This document shows, piece by piece, positions 46,455 to 58,600 of a stretch of 64,000 bases of DNA (position 1 is its first letter; each line of letters begins with the position of its first letter). Made by a program: the position numbers and the translations under genes. The notes beneath the pieces were generated by a model. That model did not search any database. It was given only the letters and a program-made list of their open reading frames with translations, and was not told where the DNA came from. Origin of the DNA: Apostichopus japonicus (Eukaryota > Echinodermata > Holothuroidea > Aspidochirotida > Stichopodidae); contig NC_092570.1 of the NCBI RefSeq assembly GCF_037975245.1, positions 7,563,001 through 7,627,000 of the forward strand, written 5' to 3'.

Positions 46455-48145
46455 CAATACATGTCTAATATGGTATTCTATTTGATTCTGTGAAGTAAGC
46501 CTATGAGATATGGGCTCTCTACACTATGGATGCCAATGTGTTCACCATTTCTGATCTTTATTAACTCAGTAGTGAGAATATTGTACCCTATAGCAAAATC
46601 CTGTGGCTGCTTCGATACAAGTCTTGCCATTCCTAAGAACACTATTTCTTATGTTGCATTGATGCCAAATATGGTCACCTAGCTAGAAAAAAAATAATGA
46701 ACAATATGGCACATAAAGGTTATATCAAAGACTTGAATCAACAGGAATACTGAAAGGATCGATATATTACTGTTGAAGAAATCGACTCAAAACTTCGATT
46801 TACAACAATTAAATTGGAAGATGTTGGTTTACTAACTTAACTGGCAGCCTAACTGTCGTCACTACACTGCGGGTTAATCAAATGAAGTATCATGGTATCA
46901 AGTCACATTTAGCAGGGACTTGCTACCTCAATGATTAACAAGTTACTGACCTAAGCACTGTTACTTAGGGAAACGTTTCTGTCAGGGTTCCTATCATGTT
47001 CATTCCATCGTTTCTGATATGATAGTTAAATAACCCCGGAAAATTCTTCAGCACCCAAACTGTATGTGGTGCCCATGGTTGCATCGAAAAAGGTCGGAAA
47101 TGAACATGGAATAGTTTTGTCAGTATTGACAAATATAGTATTGACCTGAAAATGTTCAGTGTAAGTTGCCTGACCATAGCTGGAATGAGTAGTAACAAGA
47201 ACACATATATATCGCAAGAATGGTACTCAACCACAACCCATCTGTGCAGGCAAATATACCCAGTACCATGATGTCATATCTTCATTCTTTTTTGTTTTAT
47301 TTTTTAAGGGGGGATGGGGGCATAGAACTGCAAATGCATGAAACATCTTCCTTGTTCTTGGAGCAATCGTGAGTGAAGGTACGAAAAGCGATGCTAGATC
47401 AGTGAATGTAAAAGGGGGGATGGTTGGTGGGGACTTTTGGGCATCTTCCTTATAATCGATAGGTTTTGGTTTCCTCAATAAAATACTTGATGGGTGAGTG
47501 GCCAATAATCAGTATAGTGCCCTATTGACTTTGATGCAAATATATTAGATATATGAGGTTAATCTGCTTAAAATTGTCATAATAGCAAGTGCATGCAAGT
47601 GTACGTGGTAACCATTTGTCAGAATTCTTAATAAAAAAGTATTATTGATCATGTATATGTACTGAAATGCGGTTGTATGTATTTAGCAATGTGACATCAT
47701 GATGATGCACTTATGATTGACCATGTGACTATTACATTAAATAAATTGAATGCGGGCGAATGTTGCAAGTGGGAGGGCAATTCTCCCCGATAGCTTCCAA
47801 AGCAAAGCAATATTTTGCATATTTTCTTTAGATGACATTACTGCTGAATGAGTGTTTCTCATCCAATAATATTATTAAAAAAATATAAAGAATTGGAATT
47901 CGATTTAAATGCATGTGTTTTCACTACTGCGGAAAAAAATAAACCGAAATCACAAATTGCTCACTAACTGACAATCACTTCTAATAATAGAAAAAACCCG
48001 GTTACACTGGCCTGCTTTGTCAGTCAACCCTAGCTTAGGGTTGAAGCTTATGCGCCGATGGTCAATCAATTTAGATCAGTTAGACCTTCAAAATGCAAGT
48101 GGATTTCGCAATGTCAAATGTAAATTGTCAATACTTAAGAGTTAA
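46455..48145. other. No gene recognised
   Basis: AT-rich sequence with short unrelated open frames, none supported. Confidence 0.3.
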
Positions 48146-48330
48146 CATCCCAGTCGCTTTCTGTAATATCCGACTATCAAATGTCTCCTTGAATGGCTTG
48201 TAAGGGTCCACGATAGTTATCGTGAAATTCATAACATGTGTGATGAAGTTATAACACAGCACGATAACTATCGTGGATCACAATTAGCAAGAACCACGTT
48301 AGCTATCGTGACGACAAGGAGAATCGGGTG
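48146..48330 (-). repeat. Element J, copy 2
   Basis: The reverse complement of 22642-22824 over its full length, with the 16-mer pattern CACGATA, two bases, TATCGTG retained (for example near 48202 and 48262). Boundaries were set by comparing the copies: catcccagtcgctttctg at one end and aaggagaatcgggtg at the other. Confidence 0.8.
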
Positions 48331-49555
48331 GCTTGAGTGCTGTGCTTTTGACATTTACCTCTGTAGATTTATATAGAAAGATAACTGAAGTAATTGTTAG
48401 GTGCTGGCTAATTGGTATGTTTGAAACTGATATATCCACGATTAATTTGGGTGGAAAATGCTATGATATCGTACTACTAAAGTATAAAAAATTGTAGTAG
48501 CAACGAGTGTTTTCTCGAAAAATCCAATGAGATGAATCATCCGGCAACTTATATAGTTATATATTGTTAGTTTCTAACAATTAATATCGGAAAAATTACG
48601 TTAAATTTACTTTTTAAATCAGATTTACAATTTTGCTTTCTATAAGGTGAGTTTGTATCTTGTCCGTACTTTACTAGATCTGTTAGCCACGCACTTCCCG
48701 TCCACTCGGTTTGCGTGGCTTTAATGTTTATAGCTCCATGCTTTAATATAGTCTGAACTGTGATATCCGGTTGAAGCAAATGTCTGTGCTGTCATTCACT
48801 GTCATTCGTTTTAGTCAATGCAATTTTTTAGTGTGTACAACATATTGTCATTCGTTATGTTTAACGCAATTGTCATTCGTTTAAGTAACCAGGCGCGTAT
48901 CCAGGATTTTCTAACCCGGGGGGCGCGAATTACTATCTAAGCGGAGCGCCACCATCGGTTGGCGCGCAGCGTACAAGAAAATTTCTGGGTTCTGTACCCC
49001 CCCCCCCCCCAGATCACCGGAAACGGCACTTCTCGGGCTTGAAATGACCAACCAGATGTACACTTTTGGCCTGAGAACCAAGTTTTTCCTAATAGTTTTT
49101 TTCTCCATCCATAACCTTTTTGAAGATTGTCAACCCGGCACACGTCATGTTCGACCTGATCGCCTGTGGGTCTTTGCTTTTGTAGGTAATTCTATGTCGC
49201 GGCCCACAATACCCGTCAGCCCCACTTTTCAAGGTTTTAAGCCCCAAATTTGTTCAGAATTTGAAAATTCACATTTCTCGTGAATAAACTCACTTCAAAA
49301 CATACCTATAATGTTGTACAAAATTTCATCTATGGACAACCAATATAGAAAAACTACCTTCAACCCCTAACAGACCGGTCAAAATTGCACGAGTAGAGGG
49401 AAGTGTGATGCAGAATGTTGGTTAGAAATTTTCGAAAATTCAGACACAGTTAATTTATTGGTGTACAAATATTAAACCTCTTATAACGGCTATTATAAAA
49501 CTTGGTTGAAGGAAATGAAAAAATAGCAGATGTTTCCGAAACCGAACACTACACA

Positions 49556-50229
49556 CATAGGCGTAGGAGGCGCGGCGGCAGTGGCGGAGCTAGGGGTATT
49601 GGTCAGGAGAGGCGAGAATGGTCTGTAGGGGCGCTTTCGACACTATCTAAGCGGAGCGCCACCACTGGTTAGCGCGTAGCGCACAGACAAATTTTGAGAA
49701 AAGATACTCCCTAGATCGCCGGAAATGACCACTTTCAGGGCCTGGCTAATTTGCAGATAAACGAAGAATAGGGTGTCATCGCCAAATTACACCAACAAAA
49801 TGTGACAAATGTCAATAAGTAGATGAGAGCGCAATAAAAAAGTCAATAATCTAGAATAAGTAAAAAGTGGTAAAGAGCTGAAAAAGGCGCCAGCAGTCCA
49901 TTTGAGTCCGTCAGGGGGCGCATCCGCCCCCTGGCCGTATGGAGGCTCCGTCACTGCGCGGCGGGGGTGCAGCCCCTAATTCGCCATTACTAATGTAAAA
50001 GAAACTTTTGACATAATTGGACCTCCATGCTTTTTATACATCTACATGAGACATGTCGTTGTTTACATTAGCATCCCGCGGTATACTGCGCAATTTTAAC
50101 GGACCGTACGGTAGGCCTACATGATGGCATGCGATGTAATAACCGATGCTTGCTTATATGATATTGACATTGACACGTTGAACGCGCGCTTCGCGCGCGA
50201 AAGCATTCGGTTATTTTTTCAGGCAAGTC
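49556..50229 (+). mobile_element. hAT-like MITE, family A, copy 4 (right end deleted)
   Basis: The left end CATAGGCGTAGGAG follows actacaca, the same host site as copy 2 at 12748. The right side runs to caggcaagtcg at 50229 and then passes directly into host sequence (aacagttttgagg), so the terminal segment and second duplication are deleted. Family B copy 3 interrupts it. Confidence 0.8.
49579..49956 (+). mobile_element. hAT-like MITE, family B, copy 3, nested in family A
   Basis: Ends CAGTGGCGGAGC and GCTCCGTCACTG are flanked by an exact 8-bp duplication CGCGGCGG (49571-49578 and 49957-49964). Length is 378 bp. The shared module is at about 49635-49745. Confidence 0.93.
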
Positions 50230-51224
50230 GAACAGTTTTGAGGATTTTCATCCCGGAACGCCATTTTCATGCTCACTGATATGATGTGATATCTGCTGTT
50301 TGCGTTACAAATTCGAACAGGCGCGTAGCGAGGAATTTGCGAAGCCTGTAGGCAAATTATCTAAGCGTAGCGCCACCATAGGTTGGCGCGAAGCGTACAA
50401 GAAAATTTTGGCCGAAAATGCCTCCCAGATCGCTGGAAATGGCACTACCCAGGACCATTTGTTAGCGCGAAGCGTACAAGCAAATTTTGGCCGAAAATGT
50501 CTCCCAGATCGCTGCAAATGACACTTCCCAGGCCTTGTAAGTTGCATCTAAGCACTTTCTGTTTTGAAATTACTTAGCGATATCATTTAAAAATATGCTG
50601 AATGGGGGGGGGGGGGCGGTCGCCCCCATCCCAAAATGCGTCATGTTCCCCGACGACACGGTCGAGTTCGAGACCAGCCACAGTTGGTTTCAGAGCACAA
50701 TTCTACACACGCGTTATGATAGACCATATATAGTATATATATATAAATCATTAGTGAGAGAGGAAAATGGAAACGTCAAAAAATGGAGTTGTCGGTGTAA
50801 GGGGTAGGGTGAGGCACACTTTTACGAAATCATTGATCCGTCACTGGCTACCCTTCAGCGCTGTAATGATGTCACTGTTCCTCTTTCTCTTCCCGGTGTC
50901 TTCGCGTTTTTCTTTTACTCCCTCCTTTTCTCCTTCTTCTCTCTTTCTTCTTTTTCTTTTCCCTTCCTTCCTCTCCTCCTCCTCGTTTTCCCCTCTTTTT
51001 TCCTTTTTTCTTCTCTTTTTTCTCTCTCCTCTTTTTTCTTACCCGGGGGGCGCGCGCCCCCAACGCCCCCCCCCTGGATACGCACCTGGTAACACCCCAA
51101 TTTGTTACAAATTACATTAGATAACTGCGCCCGTCAGAGAAATAACTTTCCCTAGGTGAATGAAGTGACCTATGTAAGGGAATTTCCCCAATTGAAAACA
51201 ACCACGCGCATTTGTTCCTGAACC

Positions 51225-52422
51225 TACGGAAGCGTAGAAGGGACATGGTGATGAAAGAGTAACGAACTCGTCAAAATGACAAAATTCAGAAAAATGACGT
51301 TTTGCCGAGTTTAACAACTGGTCAAAACGACAAAATTATTAAATTTGCCGAGATACAACAAGTCGTCACAATGACAAAATTCCGAAAATTGACGTTTTGC
51401 CGAGATACAACAAGTCGTCAAAATGACAAAATTCCGAAAATTGACGTTTTGCCGAGATACAACAAGTCGTCAAAATGACAAAATTCCGAAAATTGACGTT
51501 TTGCCGAGATACAACAAGTCGTCAAAATGACAAAATTCCGAAAATTGACGTTTTGCCGAGATACAACAAGTCGTCAAAATGACAAAATTCTGAAAATTGA
51601 CGTTTTGGTGAGATACGACAATTCGTCAAAATGACAAAATTCTGAAAATTGACGTTTTGTTGAGATACGACAATTCGTCAAAATGACAAAATTCTGAAAA
51701 TTGACGTTTTGCCGAGATAAAACAAGTTGTCAAAATGACAAAATTCTGAAAATTGACGTTTTGCCGAGATACAACAAGTTGTCAAAATGACAAAATTCCG
51801 AAAATTGACGTTTTGCCGAGATACAACAACTCAAAACGTCAATTTTCAGATTTTTGTCATTTTGACGACTTGTTGTATTTCGGCAAAACGTTAAGATTCA
51901 GATTTTTGTCATTTTGACGACTTGTTATATCTCTGCAAAACGTCAATTTTTAAAATTTTGTCATTTTGACGAGTTGTTGTATCTCGGCAGAACGTCAATT
52001 TTCAAAATTTTGTCATTTTGACGAATTGTCGTATCTCAAGAAAACGTCAATTTTCAGATTTTTGTCATTTTGACGACTTGTTGTATCCCGGCAAAACGTC
52101 AATTTTCAAAACTTTGTCATTTTGACGACTTGTTGTATCTCAGCAAAACGTCAATTTTCAGATTTTTGTTATTTTGATGAGTTATTGTATCTCGGCAAAA
52201 CGTCAATTTTCAGATTTTTGTCATATTGATGAGTTATTGTTTCTCGACATAACTTCAATTTTCAGAATTTTGTCATTTTGACGATTTGTTGCATCTCGGC
52301 AAATTTAATAATTTTGTCGTTTTGACGAGTTGTAAAACTCGACAAAACGTCATTTTTCTGAATTTTGTCATTTTGACGAGTTTGTTTCTCTTTCATCACC
52401 ATGTCCCTTCTACGCTTCCGTA
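51225..52422. mobile_element. Foldback transposon-like element built from inverted 52-bp arrays
   Basis: The terminal segments are near-perfect inverted repeats, 2 differences over about 63 bp (left TACGGAAGCGTAGAAGGGAC, right its complement ending at 52422). Inward lie arrays of a 52-bp unit containing gtcaaaatgacaaaattc and gacgttttgccgag. About 11 units lie on the left (unit starts 51391, 51443, 51495, 51547, 51599, 51651, 51703, 51755, 51807). The orientation flips at about 51833, and about 11 inverted, more diverged units follow. TGAACC flanks both ends (51219-51224 and 52423-52428), a likely 6-bp duplication. There is no unique central segment and no gene. The structure matches foldback elements such as TU elements of sea urchins in organisation. 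Confidence 0.88.
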
Positions 52423-52473
52423 TGAACCCCCTATGGCCTAGCATAGAGCAAGGCGCTGTTTACCTGAGTAAAT

Positions 52474-52503
52474 CAGAGCCGTATGTTTAAATATACGGCT
52501 CTG
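52474..52503. repeat. 11-bp hairpin upstream of ACOT9
   Basis: The arms cagagccgtat and atacggctctg are exact reverse complements around an 8-nt loop (gtttaaat). It lies between the foldback element and the ACOT9 start. Confidence 0.7.
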
Positions 52504-52559
52504 GAGTAAATGCGATAGTATTACATATAAACATCACGGAGCCTGGCGACTGAATGGAA

Positions 52560-52663
52560 GCGCCGTAATTTTAAAGTATCTTCGGTAATATTATATAGGC
52601 TAGCAGCATCAGTCTCTTCAAGCCGATCGATTGTTTCAAGGAGAAACACCTCGGATTACAAAA
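52560..52663 (+). promoter_or_regulatory. Putative ACOT9 core promoter and 5-prime UTR
   Basis: A tcagtct at 52609-52615 fits an initiator element and would give a 5-prime UTR of about 53 nt. A tatatagg at 52593-52600 is too close to that initiator to be its TATA box. The position rests mainly on the downstream start codon. Confidence 0.3.
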
Positions 52664-52689
52664 ATGGCTGCTCGCACTTTTCAATTCGT
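52664..52689 (+). CDS. ACOT9: ACOT9 exon 1 (coding part)
   Basis: Encodes MAARTFQF plus two bases of the next codon, ending at donor gt|gtaagt. A at -3 and G at +4 favour this ATG. The link to exon 2 is by frame and leader-like composition, not homology, since presequences are poorly conserved. Confidence 0.7.
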
Positions 52690-55600
52690 GTAAGTGTTTA
52701 CAGAATTAAGCTTTTAAACAAGTTAATTATCTATGCTCGGTAGGCTATTGAGTAAGAACTTAGGGGGAAGTCATGATAGCCTTTGGTTAGGTTTACTAAT
52801 GCTGCCTATCGCTGTACAACTTTGGTACTGCGTGTAGCGTTATGTTATTTGAGGTTAGGCTACCAATGGAAGTCTCAAAACAGCAAAAGCTAGATTACTG
52901 AGGGTTAACATGTATTATATTGTGAACCCAAACAGTGTTGCCATTGTCCAACATGGTAGCCTCATAATAAAAAGTAGCTGTCTGGAACTAAGAGAACTTA
53001 AATCACTTCAAATTTTGAAAGTTGTTTGGATACAACTAGTATACTATAGACTATAGTATAGAACATGCCAACATGCAAGTCCACTTTGTAGCCGAATACA
53101 TCGTCACACATGCACACAATTCCCACACAGAACAACAAAGACTAACGGATCTCGTTCAACCAAACCCATGCATAACCACGGAAAGTTCCAGTGTAGCCAC
53201 TACCGTGGAAACCTTTGGACTTAATGCTAAAGTGGCTTAAGGAACAATTGGGGTAGTTGATGGTCGTTTTCATTATATATAATTCTGCAGGGGTATTTTC
53301 ATGAAAGATCTGACACTGTTGGTGTAACCACTACACAACCAACCTTTGTACTTATTTGAAATATGTTCAAAAGATTTTGCAAAACTTGATGTAGCCACCT
53401 GATTTGAGGGGGAGGTGGGGGGGGGGTCTCATGTGGCTGAGTATGCTATAATTGCTCATACATATATACATACTAGGCCTAGTTATCCCACAAATCATAA
53501 CATAGGATCAATTTGTTGCCAAGCACCCCTAGTAACTCACACATTTCTACAGATTATAACTAAAATTAGAACATTCCTATGAATGATACATGTTTGCATA
53601 TTACATAATGACCTGTTAAGGGATCATTTAAAAACGCCATATCTGGGTCCGTCTATGATTATGTAAAATTAAATATTCACTCTCCGGTTGCATGCTGTTT
53701 TTCGCTAATTTTTCAACAGAAACGTAACTTTTCAGTTTGCACAGTTTCCTAATTCCCAAATTATTTGAACTGCATGTTTCCATTAGAGATGTTACGTACC
53801 ATTTTTCAATCATTCACAAATTCTGAAAGAATTCTTAGGAGTGGTTGCAGTGGAAACATTTCAAGATGTATTGCAATCAAATGAAAAGGATATGTAGTGA
53901 TGGGGAGGGAGATTTGAGGTAGATGGTATCTCTTTGGGGAAGGTGAGTTGCAGAAAGGGATTGAACAAAAGTCGCTAAATCAAGGAATAGAGATGGAAGG
54001 GTAAGAACAATAAAGGGGACAATAGTTTTTCTATATTCGTCAATCCAATCGTTATTGATTCTGTTTATGATCTCTCGCCACCAATGTTTGCATGTACACC
54101 TTTTCACATTGAACAAGGTTCAGAAGTTTTTTGTAATTCTGTAACTTATTCAAAATGTTTGGACTCATTGTTTGGAGCTGTTTATACAGATCATACATTC
54201 AACTTATTAAAAAGTATCACATACAGTAGTTCTGGAAATGAATTGTGCACCTTTCAGTGGGATTATGATACTTTCTCATTCTGATATAATACATATTAAT
54301 TAAGAAGTAAAGACCTCAAAAGTAGACATCAATGAGTCATTTCTACATCTGAATTGAACATTGGCAAGTTGATTCTGACGGATTCACTAAAACCTGCCAC
54401 ACACTGTAGGACTGATCCCAGCCCTGCTCAACTGGACCTTCGTTACATGGAAAATCTTCAATTGTGAAGACTGAAAGTCCTACCACTGACCCCAGCAAAC
54501 TGACCGACTGATCAGAGCCCACAAGGACCGTTTGTTGTTAATGACCAGAGCTCATTCGGGTCGCATACAAATTCATGAAACTGTGATTGGTTTTATTTGT
54601 TAAAACTGTCCAGTACATTCGTCTAGATCATCCACACGCTACAGGACTGCCAGTCTGGAAAATTGATACATGGTCAGTTTCCCTGAATGAAGCCAGGGTG
54701 ACTTAAAACTGGCAAAGAAACGATCAGTCTTAAACCGTCGCACACTGGCCGACTGTCCATGTTTTCCCACATTACGATAGATGTGTTGCATCGAGTCATG
54801 AGCATTCATGTGGTGTGCAAGGGGTGTTAACATGAAGAGAAGTGTTTTGCATTTTGTTTGGTTTGACATAATTTGTTAGAAGAAAACAATCCTTCTTTGC
54901 AATATCATGTATTCGTTGAGAAAGGTATGGTAGGCTAGAGACCAAGAAATTGTTATTCAGAATAATTGTGTGACGGCTGAATGGTAACAACATCAGACAA
55001 TTTCAAAGTGTATTCAAAAACATGCCATGCTGACAGTCGACCCATTACTCTAAATGAGTATGTAAACTACTGTACGTTAAAATTAGGTTCAGCTTTAAAC
55101 ATACATGAATGCATTCATGACAAACATCAAAGTAGCATGTGATTATATATACCATAGGCGTAGGAGCCTAATTTGATTTGGGGGGCTGTAACAACTTGCC
55201 CGAAAAATAAAACCCAAACTTTTTCGCTCATTCAACATGTTAATGTGCATATCATATAGGCATCCCTCCGGTTATTATATCACATGCCATTAACAGACAA
55301 TCATTTTCCGTGTTATTACCCTTCCATATTGGTTATAATTATTGGGCAAGTCGTTACAATAATAATGGTAATAATAATGTAAGTTCAACCAATATTGAAA
55401 AACACATTGCAAATTAGTTTTCTCTCAGTACAGCTGTAGGTGCCCGAAAAATTCTCAGCATATTGCCAGAATTTTCACCAAAAAAATTGGTTGGGGGAGC
55501 TGCAGCCCCCCCAGCCCCAGCCCCCCCCCCCTCCTACGCCTATGTGATTATATCTAGAGAAAACGATGACATTAAAATATTTGACGTTTAACCAAATAAG

Positions 55601-58600
55601 TCTCCAACCCAGTAATTCCATTTCTTTTCTTTCTATGGTAGGTCAAACTACCCAGTCCTTTGTTTGTCCCACAAGTGCTTTTCATCAACTGCTACCAGAC
55701 TACCAACAGTCTATGAAAGTGAGTTCTATTTTCATCTTAAATTGTCAAAAAGCTTAGTCAAAGGTCTGTAGGTCACCATCATATAAAAAGGGGTTTTTGC
55801 TCATCATGATGGGAACACATCCTTTTCACAGGGACAAGATAGTGGGTTTCAGATCATGGAATTATGGGAAGTGCCTATTTCCGAATGAAAAACAAACACT
55901 GAATATGCTGGCATTTAGCCAGCAAAGAAATAGCCCGAGTATTTCTGATACTTGGGCATTTCAGAAGGGTTGGATAACAGGTTATGGTATGATTTGTTTA
56001 TGTAACATAGTAAACACTTCTAAACCCGGACGTAAGCATTTGCACGAAGACTTGATCAAGTGTTTTTGTGGTAAAAGTTTACAAGTGAATAACATCTAAC
56101 GAATAAAGCTAGTAAAACTGCAATGTTATGAAATTCTGGTCTCCAATCATGTTAAGTTTGCATTAATAATGTGTGAAGTAGCCATAACATATTCAGGGGT
56201 TCCAAATTATGGAAGAGTTGTTTATACTCTGGTTGATTAATTTTCTTTTCAGAAATGATCCATATATTTGGTGAGCGTGAAGAATAATGATCACTGGACG
56301 TTAATGATCTAATTGATGTTTTCTTTTCTGTCTATTACAGTTAGAGAGAAAATTAAATCGATTGTGTCTGCATCCCAAACATGGAGGTATGGTGGGCAGA
56401 GATTAATAGATAAATTATTTATTAATTAGTTATCCATCAATGAGTTATTTACTAATAAGTATATCATCACCGTAGCAGATACTAGAACTGCACATCTTCG
56501 GTACTCCACAGTTTTACATTGAGTTACTTAATACTTAGGTTGCAATCAATGCGTACAATAGAACATGATGCAATGTAACACAATATATTACAATACAACA
56601 CAACCCAATACAATGGCATACAATATGTGTGGTCGGGTAACTCGGTTCGGTTACAGGCCATTACTACCGGTTATATTACATTGAAAGAGCGCGTAATTAA
56701 AAAGAATTTACAGCCATTTCTTTTCATAGTGGATACCAGTGACTTGCGCCAGGGGGCTGGGATGGCTTGCATTGATACTAGGGCCCCACCAGTGGCGTAA
56801 CCAGAGGGGTTGTTGGGGAGAAATCCCCGCTCTCAAAAGTCTCGCCCCCCATCCCTGCTGCCCCAAAAGAAATTTATAATACAATATAACTTAATAAATA
56901 GATATAACATACCCTATTTTAAACAATATCGCGCCCCCCCCCCTTGTCAATTTCTTTGACCCCCTCTGAAGCTCCTCAAATGAAAAAGTCTAGTTACGCC
57001 TATCGACCATCGGTTCGTGGAAATTCAGTCTTGCGGACCTTCACTCTTGTGAAATTCCCCCCTCGGTTCATCAATATCTTTCACCTGGTCAAGGAAACAA
57101 TATTCCTCTTCTAACGTGGAAACCACTATTATTTGTTTAAGGATTTGAATGGCTGATTCATCTTTTTGCCTGTTGTATGCTTTATATTGTTTGATATATA
57201 TTGTAAACTGCATTTATTTCTTTTTATGTTTTGATCTTTTCCTCTGTAACAATTCATACCATAGTACCATCAATTTATTATTCAGCTTGGGTAAAACTTA
57301 CTTATAAAGTGAAAGTGTCTTTGACTGCGTTTCATGTGCAGATTCCTTTTGTTCGTTGGATTGCTATGCGATACAAGGCAGTGCCACTGTGGCGTAGCGA
57401 GGGCAGGGCCCTTGTAACAGGGCCCTTGTGCAGCAGTAGTCATGGACCTCCAAGTGAGAGTCCACATTCACACAATCCCAACAGGGGGTTTCTTGCTTGG
57501 ATGAGCAGTTTTGATATTTGGTACCAATATTCACCCTTATATGTCTACTCTCGGGCTTTCTCTATTTATTCCCACCCATGTCACTGGTCCCCTCAGGGGT
57601 CTGGGCCCAGGGTGAACACACCTGCCCAGTTATGAAATATGCACCAAAAGTTAGTAATATTCCTATCTATTTCATTCATAATATTACTCTCAATAATATT
57701 TTCTTCAAATTTTAGGCCCGATGTGAAGAGGTCTGTCGCGGGCATGGATACCCCAATCGTCCAGAGTGACCTACCTCAGAGGACCATGCAAGACAGTTAT
57801 AGTGAGGCAGTTATACCTCTATCTGACCCTTTGATCAGAGAGAAATACATCAACCAGTTCTCAAATCTAAGGATCGGCAGGTTACTGGAGGATTTGGATA
57901 CAATGGGAGGTAAAAAGAAGGAAAAAATGATTTTGAATTTGAAGAATTTTTCTTTCCCTTTGAGTTTGCATTGATTTGCCCGGCATTGAAAGAAATTCCA
58001 GGATAAGCCTTAAAGAATTTTTGCATGCCCACAACCAGGGTATACTATAGTAATCCAACAACTTCCCTCATACATGTACAAACTATCCCTTACCCCTCCA
58101 TATCCCCCCCCCCCCCATCCCAACTTCACCAACTAATCTGAAAGCAAATCAAATTGAAATTTTCAACGTAAATGTCTCTTATTACTTAACAGTAGTCTGT
58201 ATGGAAAAAAAAAAAACATTTTCTTTTGAATTATTGAATGTAACCATCATTCTGTGACATTACTGAGATTGTTACATTACCTTTGCTATTACTTTTACTG
58301 TCAACTTCAAGAAAGTGGCAATTCCAATTAGAATGCTTAGAACAATTGACTTGCAAACTAAGGATTGCAGGTTTAAGGCTACGTCATTTACACTGTGTCC
58401 TACCTGAAAAAAAGTGCTTTATCTCAGCGACCTCTCTTTTACCCAGGTGTATTGATATGCTGTAACGTGTCGATATAGTCAAGTGCACACTGGTTAGTGG
58501 CTCCAACCCTGACACGTCAAAATGGCGCACAGTAGTAGCTTGGGAGCCACCGTTTTATTTGTGTACACTTGTAGATCTCTGATCAGGGGGGGAAAATGTT

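Larger units (their letters stand above)
48890..51088 (+). mobile_element. TIR element C, copy 2, carrying nested A and B
   Basis: Ends CAGGCGCGTATCCAGG and CCTGGATACGCACCTG are flanked by the 5-bp duplication GTAAC (48885-48889 and 51089-51093). It has three module copies of its own (about 48930-49045 and two in tandem at 50350-50540), a pyrimidine tract at about 50880-51040, and nested family A and B insertions. Two independent copies with different 5-bp duplications make the 5-bp target size secure for this family. Confidence 0.93.

Noticed and set aside
45514-50547. Conserved antisense peptide FLYASRQPMVALRLD at 45.7, 49.0 and 50.4 kb
   Set aside because: It is the reverse translation of the shared MITE module. 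The flanking frames are unrelated and the module is out of frame in other copies, so DNA rather than protein is conserved.
51250-52400. CRISPR-like look of the regularly spaced 52-bp repeat
   Set aside because: Units are contiguous with no unique spacers, arrays are inverted around a centre, and the context is eukaryotic. It is a foldback element.
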